Shown here in pieces: positions 25,577 through 33,876 of a DNA stretch of 64,000 nt. Positions within the stretch are counted from its first letter, which is position 1; every line of letters starts with the position of its first letter. The DNA is taken from the NCBI RefSeq assembly GCF_001542625.1, contig NZ_CP016279.1:4960001-5024000 (forward strand), written 5' to 3'. A program made the position numbers and the translations under genes. The notes below the pieces were generated by a model. It made no database searches and was not told where the DNA came from. It was given only the letters and a program-made list of their open reading frames with translations. Source of the stretch: Streptomyces griseochromogenes. GTDB lineage: Bacteria > Actinomycetota > Actinomycetes > Streptomycetales > Streptomycetaceae.

Positions 25577-25900
25577 CTACTTGCCGAGGATGAGGGTGTT
25601 GTTGCACCCCAGGCTTGAGCCGACGTCGGTAGTCTGCGGGCCGGGTGAGCCCTTGCCGTTGGACCGATTTCCCTCCCGGCCGTTCTCGAACCCGGACTCG
25701 CCCTGTACGTCGGAGTTCTCTTCGGTCGTCGTGCATGAGGTGCTCTGGCCGATTTTTGTCGTCGTGCTCTCTCGACCGTGGTGCCCTTGCCCTTGCCCTT
25801 GCCCTTGCCCTTGCCCTTGGGCGTAGGCGGCGCCGGCGCCGAGGAAGCCGACGGTGCCGAGAAAGACGGCCACGACAGCGGTCTTGCGAGTCTTGCGCAT
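25577..25900 (-). CDS. Small secreted protein with (Gln-Gly)6 tract
   Basis: The ATG at 25900 follows a GGAGA and opens a 107-residue protein with a signal peptide (MRKTRKTAVVAVFLGTVGFL, GAGAAYA). The mature form begins with six Gln-Gly pairs. The remainder (IGQSTSCTTTEENSDVQGES, GFENGREGNRSNGKGSPG, GSSLGCNNTLILGK) resembles a family of small Streptomyces secreted proteins with two cysteines that may pair. The function is unknown. A longer frame from 26023 is open, but its extra 41 residues have no signal character. Confidence 0.75.
   Translation of the reverse strand: MRKTRKTAVVAVFLGTVGFLGAGAAYAQGQGQGQGQGQGHHGRESTTTKIGQSTSCTTTEENSDVQGESGFENGREGNRSNGKGSPGPQTTDVGSSLGCNNTLILGK
25784..25819 (+). 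repeat. Six tandem CCCTTG hexamers
   Basis: Six perfect copies of the six-base unit CCCTTG encode the (Gln-Gly)6 tract at the mature N-terminus of the secreted protein on the minus strand. Slippage would change the protein by two residues at a time without shifting the frame. Confidence 0.9.
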
Positions 25901-26389
25901 GTCTTCTCCGAGCGTTGAAGCGGACTCGTACGCGATCCGCCACGTCATAAGGTGACGAGAGGTTAATGCGCAAATGTCCGATATCCGCTCATCGGCACGC
26001 CGGATCGTCCGATCAACGAGCATGGGCGTCAGCCCGGCGGCCGGCAGAAGTTCCCTGTGCGGTCAAGGCGTCACGAGGCCGAACGCGAGCGTAGGCGCTC
26101 CGCACAGAACCACCCGTATGGCCTCGCCGCGAACGCAAGGCGGCATGGGCTATTCGGCGTTGAACTAAGAGCGCAGGCGAAACTCCCATGCGGCGTCGAG
26201 GAGTTCGTCTCGCGACATATCTCGACGACTCCAGGACCGGGGTACGACGTGTCAACGTTCTCTGAAATTTGACACCCTGCGAGTCCCGCAGAGTTGCCCC
26301 TTGTGGCCTCGTTGCGGATCTGGTTCAGGTCAGGAAGTCTGTGCGGGCAGATCTGCCGCATGGAAGACGAACTCCCGACCGTCTCTGTG
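25901..26389. other. No gene recognised
   Basis: This holds the leader of the secreted-protein gene and about 450 bases with lower G+C than most of the window. No supported frame, repeat or RNA was seen. Confidence 0.4.
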
Positions 26390-26690
26390 CGTCTGTGGCG
26401 TGCGGACGCCGGCGTGCTGTTAAAGCCCGTTTCTCTCGTGAACTGTGCCCCCAGGAACTGCGTCTGCCTCTGGAATTTCGCGCTTTTGTGGCGCGCGTAG
26501 TCGCGAAAGATGACCCCGTCAAACAGCGAACGGGGTGCCGCGGTGGTCGATGTCCGCGTCGGCGGAAAGGGTTCCGAGGTAGGCGGCCCGGTCGGCCGCG
26601 CTGACGTGAGCCAGGCATGCGCTGCGCCCGGGTATGTGGATGCCACCACATCCGACCGATTCGCGGCCGGATCGGCGCGCCATGCCCGCA
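26390..26690 (-). pseudogene. Pentapeptide-repeat protein fragment, frameshifted
   Basis: The upper part reads ESVGCGGIHIPGRSACLAH, VSAADRAAYLGTLSADADI and DHRGTPFAV before a TGA. This is the N-terminal block found in Streptomyces pentapeptide-repeat proteins. In the next frame it continues with FDGVIFRDYARHKSAKFQRQ and TQFLGAQFTRETGF, which has the A-x-F periodicity of pentapeptide strands. Coding character then ends. The gene has a frameshift near 26525 and has lost its 3' part. Confidence 0.6.
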
Positions 26691-26709
26691 GTGGAGCCAC
26701 AGCGGGTGG

Positions 26710-26749
26710 TCGGGTAGCCGGGGCGCATTGCTGCGTCCCGGCTACCCGA
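26710..26749. terminator. 18-base-pair perfect-loop hairpin
   Basis: TCGGGTAGCCGGGGCGCA (26710-26727) pairs with 26732-26749 in 17 of 18 positions around the loop TTGC. It lies about 180 bases beyond the stop of the minus-strand gene ending at 26926. No T tract follows on either side. A factor-independent or bidirectional terminator is the simplest reading; an element end is the alternative. Confidence 0.5.
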
Positions 26750-26925
26750 CCAGCTAAGGCAACTGAATTGCCGCCGGGTGCCGCGTGTCGGGCGTTTGGT
26801 TCCCCACTTGGTTGCGCAGTGAACGGAGGGGCCGGATTCGCCCGCCAGGTGAGGGTTCGGACCGCTCCTTCCCGTCAAGGGCGCTGTATCCGCTCTGACC
26901 GGCGGTACGGCGTGGCGTTGCCGCT

Positions 26926-27588
26926 CTATCGCTCGACGGTGCCGTCCTCACCGTCAATCTCGTAGATCCGTCCTTGAAGCCGTTCACCGGCCCAGTCCAG
27001 CCCGACGCCCAGGTCAAACCAGTGCCGATCCTTGCGGACTTCGGGCGATGAGAGGTTCACCGCCGCCCAGGAGAACACCCCCAGGAGGATGGAACGCCCG
27101 TGCTGCGTTGTGCGCACGGACAACGCAAACGGCGCGGCGAGTGCCGCGCGGGTGACCAACATGGCCTGTTCGTCTTCAGAATGTCGACGCCCACCCGTGA
27201 GAAACCGGGGCGTTTCAAGGATCTTGACCCACTCGACCACTGCGTCTGCCACCTGGGCGCGCAAGGACTCTTCGATGCCCTTCCGGACGGCTGTCGCGGG
27301 ATCATCGCCGAGCCAGCCAAGCCAGTGATCAGGATCAGTGAGCTTGCTGAAGTCGTCCTGTGGCACCCCGTGACGGAGATTCTCCTGGTACTCACCTGTC
27401 AGTTTCCCGCTGCTGTCCACCAACCACGCGCCACGGATTGCTTCGGGAGGTACGTAGCCGTTCGGGTCGTCGATATACGTCGGGTCGATCTCGGCGACGC
27501 TGCCACCGGGATTCTCAGCAGCCGCAGCCAGTAGCGCCGGCTCGTTCGGTATGCCCTTGCGTCGGCTTCGCGAGCCAAAACGCCCCAC
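26926..27588 (-). CDS. Soluble protein of unknown function
   Basis: I choose GTG 27588, preceded by GGGGGTGGGA, giving 220 residues. An upstream extension to 27741 is open but poorly biased. The sequence has a Tyr/Pro-rich segment (EIDPTYIDDPNGYVPPEAIR), DPDHWLGWLGDDPATAVRKG, a helical middle (ADAVVEWVKILETPRFLTGG) and a C-terminal GLDWAGERLQGRIYEIDGED. No signal peptide, membrane segment or catalytic motif is visible. The family is not recognised. The strong hairpin at 26710-26749 probably ends its transcript. Confidence 0.6.
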   Translation of the reverse strand: MGRFGSRSRRKGIPNEPALLAAAAENPGGSVAEIDPTYIDDPNGYVPPEAIRGAWLVDSSGKLTGEYQENLRHGVPQDDFSKLTDPDHWLGWLGDDPATAVRKGIEESLRAQVADAVVEWVKILETPRFLTGGRRHSEDEQAMLVTRAALAAPFALSVRTTQHGRSILLGVFSWAAVNLSSPEVRKDRHWFDLGVGLDWAGERLQGRIYEIDGEDGTVER

Positions 27589-27750
27589 GTTCCCACCCCC
27601 ACCGTTGCCCGCCCAGTTGACCACGATTGTGCCGCACCGGTCAGGACCGCATGAGGGGAGGGTGCGTGACGGCGACGGGCGGGTGGCGAATCTCGGTGAG
27701 CAGGTCTGTCCCACCCCCAAGCAAGGGGTGGGGATTTGCAAAGAGCGTCA

Positions 27751-27925
27751 TCAGCTGCCGCCCAGCTCGCCATACGCCACCACGGTCTGGTCGGTGCAGG
27801 TGTCGAGCATGGACGACAGGGCCGGCTTCTCCTTGTCGGTGGTGGTCAGCTTCCAGACGTACTTGGTGTGGGTGTTGTCCTTGGCGTAGGTGCACCAGAA
27901 GGTGTGGTTGGTGGGCTTTGCAATC
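27751..27925 (-). pseudogene. C-terminal remnant of a secreted-type protein
   Basis: The minus frame HTFWCTYAKDNTHTKYVWKL, TTTDKEKPALSSMLDTCTDQ, TVVAYGELGGS ends at 27751-27753 with excellent codon bias. Two cysteines (WCTY and DTCTD) probably form a disulfide, as in small extracellular proteins. The frame breaks at about 27925, so only the last about 57 codons survive. Confidence 0.5.
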
Positions 27926-28057
27926 GGTGGGTCCGCTGGCCGACCTCATCCGACACACGGCATCTGTCCGGTCGGCGCGCCGATTGGCTGCACAGCGGTG
28001 AGCCTGGCTGCCCTGGCGCCTTCGGGCTTCCATAGCCCCGTTGCCCAGCCGTGAGTG

Positions 28058-28870
28058 TCATCCGATCAGGCTGTGTGTCAGCTTCATCAGGCGCTCACAG
28101 GCCTCGGCGTCGTACACCTGCTCATGGGCACGTACATCCCTGAACTGGTCGAAGTATCGCCCCGTGGTGGTGCCGAGTTCCGGGTCGAGGAGCAGACGCA
28201 CTGTCGGCCGGACGCCTTCGTCCGTGCTGGTGACGGGTGTGAGGCCATACGTGCGGACGCCGTTCGTGTCCATCAGGTGGGCTGGGTGGAGGGCGTTCAC
28301 CGTGACTCCGCTGCCTTGCAGTTCGGCGGCCAGCTCGAAGGTCGCCATGATCATGGCCACCTTGCTTCTGCAGTAGGCGCGCAGCCCCTCATAGCCCCGT
28401 TCCAGCATGACGTCGCCGAAGTCGATGGCCTCCTGGCCGATCGAGGCGACGTTGATCACTCGGGCGGGAGTCGAAGCGGTGAGCAGGGGCAGCAGGCCGC
28501 GGGTGAGAGCGTAGGGGGCGAGGTGATTCACGGCGAAGCGAAGTTCATGGCCTTGGCGGCTCAGCTCGCGTTTGAGCGGTTCGGCACCGCCGCCCGCCAC
28601 CGCGTTGTTGATCAGACCATCGAGGTGCGGCTCCGCCGCACGAATGCGGTCGGCCATCGCATGCACCTGGTTCAGGTCGGACAGATCGGCGAGGTAAGTA
28701 CGGATGGTGGTGTCGGGGGCGATGACGCGTGCTTCGGCGGCCACGGCCTCCAGTCGATCGCGGTCCCGGCCGTGCAGCAGGACGGTGCCGCCGCGCGGCG
28801 CCAGATCGAGTGCGAGAGCGCGGCCCATGCCCTGGGTAGCGCCGGTGATCAAAGTGGTGCGTTGGGTCAT
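28058..28870 (-). CDS. Short-chain dehydrogenase/reductase
   Basis: The ATG at 28870 gives 270 residues of a classical SDR. The N-terminal TLITGATQGMGRALAL has the T-G-x-x-x-G-x-G dinucleotide loop, followed by a D-L pair (YLADLSDLNQ), INNAVAGGG (variant of NNAG), VINVASIGQ with the catalytic Ser, and YCRSK with the Tyr-x3-Lys pair. The C-terminal part resembles the retinol dehydrogenase/WWOX-like group (TVNALHPAHLMDTNG). The substrate is unknown. No coupled gene is adjacent; a small hypothetical gene starts divergently about 250 bases away. Confidence 0.88.
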   Translation of the reverse strand: MTQRTTLITGATQGMGRALALDLAPRGGTVLLHGRDRDRLEAVAAEARVIAPDTTIRTYLADLSDLNQVHAMADRIRAAEPHLDGLINNAVAGGGAEPLKRELSRQGHELRFAVNHLAPYALTRGLLPLLTASTPARVINVASIGQEAIDFGDVMLERGYEGLRAYCRSKVAMIMATFELAAELQGSGVTVNALHPAHLMDTNGVRTYGLTPVTSTDEGVRPTVRLLLDPELGTTTGRYFDQFRDVRAHEQVYDAEACERLMKLTHSLIG

Positions 28871-29117
28871 GACAGCCACCCTGGCAGCGCCGGACAAAGA
28901 GACGGGAGTGTCTGTCGAGCCTGGTGTGGTCAGCACCAGGCTCGCCACGTCGCAGTGGGCCCGGTTCGTTCTCTCGCAAAGCCCTGCCGCGCCCGCAGAT
29001 GGATCATGGGTCCTGCAGTGGCCGATAAGCGGCAGCCGCCGCCACATGCCGGGTTTCGTCCGTACCGCAGACCGGTGCCGCGCCCCGGCGATACCGTGAG
29101 GACACGTCACACGCGAT

Positions 29118-29375
29118 ATGACGCCCACGGAGCCCCGGACGAGCCAGCAGCCGGCCCCCGCCTCCGTCCCCGACCCTCAGCCACTCGATGAGCATGTCAC
29201 CGCGTCCGTCCGCGCCTGCGCGGCCGACCAGCGCGCCAAGGCCGACGACCTCGTCTCGGGGCCGGAGGACATCGCCGCCGACGGCTGCCCCTCACCCGAG
29301 TCGGGTGTGCGGTGGGAAGACGCCCGCGACGCTCACCTGGAGCGCTTCGCCGGCGAGCAACCCCGTGTTGCCTGA
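29118..29375 (+). CDS. Small acidic hypothetical protein
   Basis: This 85-residue frame from ATG 29118 has consistent codon bias (DEHVTASVRACAADQRAKAD, DLVSGPEDIAADGCPSPES, WEDARDAHLERFAGEQP). It is soluble and acidic with two cysteines. No ribosome binding site of quality is seen and no family recognised. It could be a true small gene or the end of a decayed one. Confidence 0.4.
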   Translation: MTPTEPRTSQQPAPASVPDPQPLDEHVTASVRACAADQRAKADDLVSGPEDIAADGCPSPESGVRWEDARDAHLERFAGEQPRVA

Positions 29376-29994
29376 CCACGGCCCGCGACGCTCCCGCCCC
29401 CTGCTGGTGGAGCCCGCGCTGAGCCAGCTTGCAAAGCTGACGACGACCGAGACGCACGGCCTGGACCGCGCCATCGTCGCGATCAGCGTCAACCCTGAGC
29501 TCGGCACCCCGGAACCACCGGTTGGTCAGGGGCGCGCTGCTGTGTCTGCTGCTCGGTACAGCAGGCATGCTGGGTGGTGCTGCTCGGTGGTCAGCTGCGG
29601 GCCAGGGTGCCAGCCAGAGAGCGTTGACACTCCACGGTCAGCATCCAGACAGCGTACGGGTGGTCCCCATGCAGCGGGCCCGCGACGCAAAGCAGCGGCG
29701 CCGTGCAGCAGACCGCTCCGACAGGGGGCCGCAGCCCGGCCGAGGTGACGGCGGGGGAGCAGCAATGGGGTCGCCAGTAGAAGCACGTCGACCGGTTACC
29801 TCGCCGCCATCATCCTCGCCAGCACCCTCATCCGGCTCGACCGAGCGCAATCGGCATGAGCGCGAATTGCAGTTGCTGGAGGCGGCGAAACCGATCACCG
29901 CCCGCGCGGCGTGTGAAATCCTCCCCATCCTTCACCACCGGACCAACGATCCGGTGATCGGAAAGACACCCCCGTCCGGCGGACCGTGGCCCGC
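29376..29994 (+). other. No intact gene; two possible coding scraps
   Basis: At about 29401-29520 one plus frame (LSQLAKLTTTETHGLDRAIV, AISVNPELGTPEP) has good bias and resembles the start of a small toxin-like hypothetical family, but it lacks a start and stops making sense after GTPEP. At about 29791-29857 the frame GYLAAIILASTLIRLDRAQSA resembles the C-terminal helix of IS5-family transposases. Both are tentative. Confidence 0.3.
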
Positions 29995-30825
29995 TCAGGT
30001 GGCGGGCAGCGGTCGGTTCCCGTGCGGGTGCAGGCGGTCGGTGAGGAAGGCGAGGATCTCGTCGCGGGCCCGGACCGTGGGGTGGCCGGCCTCGTCGACG
30101 AGATGGGCGGTGACGACGCTGTGTGGGGTGCCGACCAGGTCGGCGAAGAAGGGCGGCGGGGCCGAGTTGGCGGCGCTGTCCGGGAGGACGCGCCCATCGA
30201 AGGCGTCGCCGAGCAGTGCGCGGTAGGCGGCGAAGCGCTGCCCCGTGCACCAGCGGTCCCCCTCGAAGCGGTAGGCGAGGACGGTGAGTCCGTCGCGGTT
30301 GAGCCGGTCACGCACCGCGCGCGCGTCCGCCGCGTCGAGTTCGAGTCCTCCGGGGTCGTCGAGCGGCAGCGACGGGTGGTTGACCACCGGGGCGATCACT
30401 GCCGGCTCCAGGGCCATGGTGAGGGCGAAGTTGCCGGTGAAGCACAGGCCGATCGCGCCCACCCCAGGCCCACCGCACGCGGTGTGGGCCTGGCGTGCCA
30501 GGCCGCGCAGCCAGGCCGTCACCGGGCTGGTGCCGCCTCCGGCGAAGGCGCGGAACTCCGCGCTCACACAGGCGCGGCGGACGACCTCCCGGCCGCCCTC
30601 GACCGTGGGGAAGGCGCCGTCCGTCCCGAACAGGGAGGGCACATGGACGGTGAAACCCGCGTCCCGCACCCAGCGCGCGAACCGCAGGACGTCGGGACTG
30701 ATGCCCGGCATCTCGGGCAGCACCACGACGGCGGGCCCGGCCCCGGACACGTACACCGTCTTCTCCACCCCCTCCAGGGCCACGCTCCGGCGGGTGAAGT
30801 CGATGATTGGATCGTCGTCGCTCAT
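29995..30825 (-). CDS. Dienelactone hydrolase family protein
   Basis: The ATG at 30825 gives a 276-residue alpha/beta hydrolase. The nucleophile elbow is GLCFTGNF with Cys at about residue 128, as expected for dienelactone hydrolases (Cys-His-Asp triad). The candidate acid and His are in the C-terminal third (EGDRWCTGQRF and VDEAGHPTVRARD). The N-terminal VVVLPEMPGISPDVLRFARW is typical of the family. These enzymes open cyclic dienelactones in aromatic degradation or hydrolyse related esters; the substrate is not known. It is divergent from a GlxA-type regulator that probably controls it. Confidence 0.85.
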   Translation of the reverse strand: MSDDDPIIDFTRRSVALEGVEKTVYVSGAGPAVVVLPEMPGISPDVLRFARWVRDAGFTVHVPSLFGTDGAFPTVEGGREVVRRACVSAEFRAFAGGGTSPVTAWLRGLARQAHTACGGPGVGAIGLCFTGNFALTMALEPAVIAPVVNHPSLPLDDPGGLELDAADARAVRDRLNRDGLTVLAYRFEGDRWCTGQRFAAYRALLGDAFDGRVLPDSAANSAPPPFFADLVGTPHSVVTAHLVDEAGHPTVRARDEILAFLTDRLHPHGNRPLPAT

Positions 30826-30971
30826 GGGGCCAGCCTGGTCCCTGGGCCGGCCGCCGGGTGAGGGGCGGGATCGCCAAGGCCAGGGGTAATCTCGCCACAC
30901 ACGAGGAAGGCGAGCGGTACGGGGTTGGCGACCCGGGGCCGGGGACACCGGGGGGGAGGGGGACAGGAGCG

Positions 30972-32030
30972 ATGACGGAGACTGCGCGGCAGTCGGAGGA
31001 CGGTGCGGGTCCGGCCGCCGGACCGGGTGCGCTGCGGGTCGGGGTCCTGGCGTACCCGGACTGCTTCGGGTCCGAAGTGTTCGGCGTCCCCGACCTGTTG
31101 ACGATGGCCGGGCATGTCGCCGGACCGGACGCGCCCGGCTACCGGGTGTCGGTCGTCTCGCCTCGCCGTCGGGTCACCGCCTCGGGCGGCGCGAGCCTGG
31201 ACGTGCGTCCTTTGCGCGAGGTCGACGTCTTCGTCGTCCCCGGCTTCGAACTGCGCCCGGACACGGACCTCAACGCGCGGCTCGCCCGGCTCGCCCCCGA
31301 GATCGCGGCGATCCGCGCGCAGGCCGCCGCCGGCACCGCCGTCGTCTCCCTCTGCGTCGGCGCGTTCCTGCTCGCCGAGGCCGGGCTCCTCGACCGGCGC
31401 CGGGCCACCATCTCCTGGCTGCACGCCGACGAACTGGCCAGACGCTGCCCGGACGCCGACGTGCGGCCCGAGCACCTGGTCGTCACCGACACCGGGGTGA
31501 CGACCACAGCCGCCTTCAGCGCCATGTACGACTTCGCGCTGGACCTGGTCCGCCGACACAACGGCGTCCGGGTGGCCCGCACCACCGCACGGTTGGCGCT
31601 CGTCGACGACGCGCGGACTTCCCAGACCCCGTACGTCGACCCGCGGCTCCTCCCGCAGCCCGGCCGGGAGTTCTCCCAGCGGGTCATGCGGCGGCTCGAC
31701 CAGAACCTCGCCGAGCGGTACGATCTCGCCGCGCTCGCGGACGCCTTCCAGATCAGTACCCGCACGCTGCTGCGCCGCTTCGCCGAAGAGACCGGACGCA
31801 GCCCGCTGGCCCATCTGCAGGCCTCCCGGGTCAGCCGCGCCAGCCATCTTCTGGAGACCACCGACCGCACCGTCGCCGCCGTCGCCGCGGCCGTCGGCTA
31901 CCAGGACCCCGGCACCTTCGCCGCCCTCTTCGCCCGCCATACCGGCCACCGCCCGAGCGTCTACCGAGCCGCCTTCCGCCGCACGGCCCGGGCGTCCGCT
32001 CCGGACGGCCCTGTTGCCATCGAACCTTGA
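30972..32030 (+). CDS. GlxA-type transcriptional regulator (DJ-1/PfpI + AraC HTH)
   Basis: The ATG at 30972, five bases after AGGAG, gives 352 residues. Residues about 20-195 are a class I glutamine-amidotransferase-like fold with the elbow VVSLCVGAFLLAEAG (Cys in place as in DJ-1/PfpI), presumably a ligand sensor rather than an enzyme. Residues about 245-345 are two AraC helix-turn-helices (AALADAFQISTRTLLRRFAE and VAAAVGYQDPGTFAALFARH). It is divergent from the dienelactone hydrolase with a 146-base shared promoter region. Confidence 0.9.
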   Translation: MTETARQSEDGAGPAAGPGALRVGVLAYPDCFGSEVFGVPDLLTMAGHVAGPDAPGYRVSVVSPRRRVTASGGASLDVRPLREVDVFVVPGFELRPDTDLNARLARLAPEIAAIRAQAAAGTAVVSLCVGAFLLAEAGLLDRRRATISWLHADELARRCPDADVRPEHLVVTDTGVTTTAAFSAMYDFALDLVRRHNGVRVARTTARLALVDDARTSQTPYVDPRLLPQPGREFSQRVMRRLDQNLAERYDLAALADAFQISTRTLLRRFAEETGRSPLAHLQASRVSRASHLLETTDRTVAAVAAAVGYQDPGTFAALFARHTGHRPSVYRAAFRRTARASAPDGPVAIEP

Positions 32031-32585
32031 CCGCCTCGCTGGGCTACCCGTACACAGGGTGACTACCGAACGGCGGTACTGGGGAACCCGCTCAGTTACA
32101 GGGCGGCGTCTGCCGGGGCAAGCCCGCGAAATAGTGCCGGATCTGTGGGGGCGGAGTGCATGCGCAAGCAGCGGGACGAGCGGGCACGGCTCTACCGCAT
32201 CGACCGGGTACTCGTGGAGGGGCTCAAGCGGGCCTTCGCCATCGCCGATGCCCGCGCGGATCTGTTGCGCGGTGAACCAGTCGAGCGTTACCCGACGTGG
32301 CCGCGCCATCGGTGGAAGAACGTCTCGCCGGTCCCGTGCCGAGCTGGATCGGCCTGATCGCGGAAGCCGCGCAGCGGGGCGAGGCGGCCCTGGTCTTTGG
32401 TCGGCGTACCGAGGAAGGTCCGGGTCCGTGGGCCCGTGAGCCGCCCCCGCGCCCGGCTCGTCGGCGGGGACAAGGCCGGTTCGCCCTGCGGTAACCGCGC
32501 CCACCTGCGCGGACGCGGCATCCCGGATACGAGGGGATCAGGTCGACAACCGCAAGGAAAACGGGCTCCGGGTGCCACCGGCCCG
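32031..32585. other. No confident gene
   Basis: A plus frame from ATG 32160 (MRKQRDERARLYRIDRVLVE, GLKRAFAIADARADLLRGEP) has fair codon bias for about 60 codons up to 32357 but no family assignment. The rest of the stretch shows nothing. Confidence 0.3.
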
Positions 32586-32984
32586 TCAGCCACGGACTTC
32601 GGTGACGAGGGTGTAGAGCTCGACGATGACGCCGTCCTTGCAGTGGGCGATGTCCATACCGCTCACGAGGGGTGGTTGGCCGGCCAGACCGTACTGGAAG
32701 CCGAGGTGGCCGAGGTCGTCGTTGACGGAGACGGGGCCGTCGGGTTCGAAGACCCAGTCCGGGGTCTGCGCGCGCAGCTCTGTGGCGCGCTTGGCGAGAG
32801 CCTCGCGGCCATGATTGACGCGGTCGGGTTCGTGCCACACGACGTCCTCGGAGTAAGTCTGGGAGATGGCCGCGCTGCGGCGCTCGGGGTCCGGTTCGTT
32901 GAAGACGTCGAGGAGGTTGCGACGCATCAGATCGGTGACGGTGCTGTTCGTGGGCGGTCCTTCGGCTCGTGTCGGCCGCGTCAT
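32586..32984 (-). CDS. SnoaL-like (NTF2-fold) protein
   Basis: This 132-residue protein has the cone-shaped NTF2-like pattern. Helices LMRRNLLDVFNEPDPERRSA and AAISQTYSEDVVWHEPD are followed by HGREALAKRATELRAQTPDW and strands FEPDGPVSVNDDLGHLGFQY and IAHCKDGVIVELYTLVTEV. Members include polyketide cyclases and steroid isomerases, but many have no known activity. It is a single gene next to a decayed FAD monooxygenase on the opposite strand. Confidence 0.8.
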   Translation of the reverse strand: MTRPTRAEGPPTNSTVTDLMRRNLLDVFNEPDPERRSAAISQTYSEDVVWHEPDRVNHGREALAKRATELRAQTPDWVFEPDGPVSVNDDLGHLGFQYGLAGQPPLVSGMDIAHCKDGVIVELYTLVTEVRG

Positions 32985-33192
32985 CGTGCAGGCGTTCTGG
33001 GGCGGGGCGGGAAGTGCCTTGCCGGCTCCGTTCCGGAGGCTTCGTCGAGCGGCACGAAAGCGGCCTCGCCGGCCTCCACCTGCGCGCCTCGATGATCTGG
33101 ATCAAAGACCTCACCCGGACGATTCGTTGATCATGACTCAAAATGACGGCTTCCTCCGCTGGGCGGGCGTGATGTTGCGGCATCTGCTCGGC

Positions 33193-33643
33193 TCCTGGAC
33201 CAGTAATAGGCAAGCGTCACCGGCCGTCGCGCTCATCGGCGACGCCGCCCTGACCGGCGATCCCCTTGGCGAGTGGCATGCGGCTGGGATCTGCGGTACG
33301 CGCAATGGTTGGCAGAGGCGGTCGCTTCGGCCGCAACCGGTCGAGGTGACCTCAACAAGTCGCTCGTGGTGTACGCACGCAGACAGCGGCGCCGACGGCG
33401 CGGTCACCAGTACCCGGCCGCCGACTTCGCCAGGGCCCGCCCGTTCAATCCCTTGGAGCGGCGACGTTCTCGGCGGTAGCTCGCGACGAATCGGTGGCGC
33501 GGCACATGCATGTGTTTGCAGCCCGGCTGATCTCTCCGCTGCGACTCTTGAACCCCGTGGCGCCGGCCAAGGCATCGGCCGTCGACAGCACGCATCGCGG
33601 GGCGGCCGTTCCACCCGCGCACCAGTCACACACGAAGTCATGA
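33193..33643 (+). pseudogene. C-terminal remnant of an FAD-dependent monooxygenase
   Basis: The plus strand reads SPAVALIGDAALTGDPLG (the GD-A-A FAD-ribityl motif), then in the next frame GWDLRYAQWLAEAVASAA and LNKSLVVYARRQRRRR, GHQYPAADFARARPFNPLER, and after another shift TFSAVARDESVARHMHVFAA to a TGA at 33641-33643. This is the closing third of a PHBH-fold hydroxylase. The N-terminal Rossmann part is missing and at least two indels are present. Confidence 0.65.
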
Positions 33644-33876
33644 CTCTGCGTCCCAATACCCGGGCTCGTCACTCCCTCCGCTCGCAGGACATAAGCTATG
33701 CCTCCACTGTGCAATTACTGTGTGCGGTGGGTTTATGAGACAGGTAATGAACTGTACTGCGCAGATTGAAATCCCCGCCCGGGCCAGTCAAAAGATTGCC
33801 CTGAGTCTCACAAGAATTTCCTTGAAACCGGCCTCTTTGGTCTCGCGGGCTCGCCCGGTATCGAAGACTGCTGGGC
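33644..33876 (+). other. Upstream region of the GT39 gene, lower G+C
   Basis: This 230-base stretch is locally A/T-rich and presumably contains the promoter of the membrane glycosyltransferase gene. No box could be assigned with confidence. Confidence 0.3.

Noticed and set aside
28055..29191. A 378-codon plus-strand frame opposite the SDR
   Set aside because: It lacks any motif and runs antisense to a complete SDR with all catalytic residues.
30822..32504. A 560-codon minus-strand frame over the GlxA regulator gene
   Set aside because: It is a shadow frame typical of high-GC DNA; the plus strand carries a full family match and a good start.
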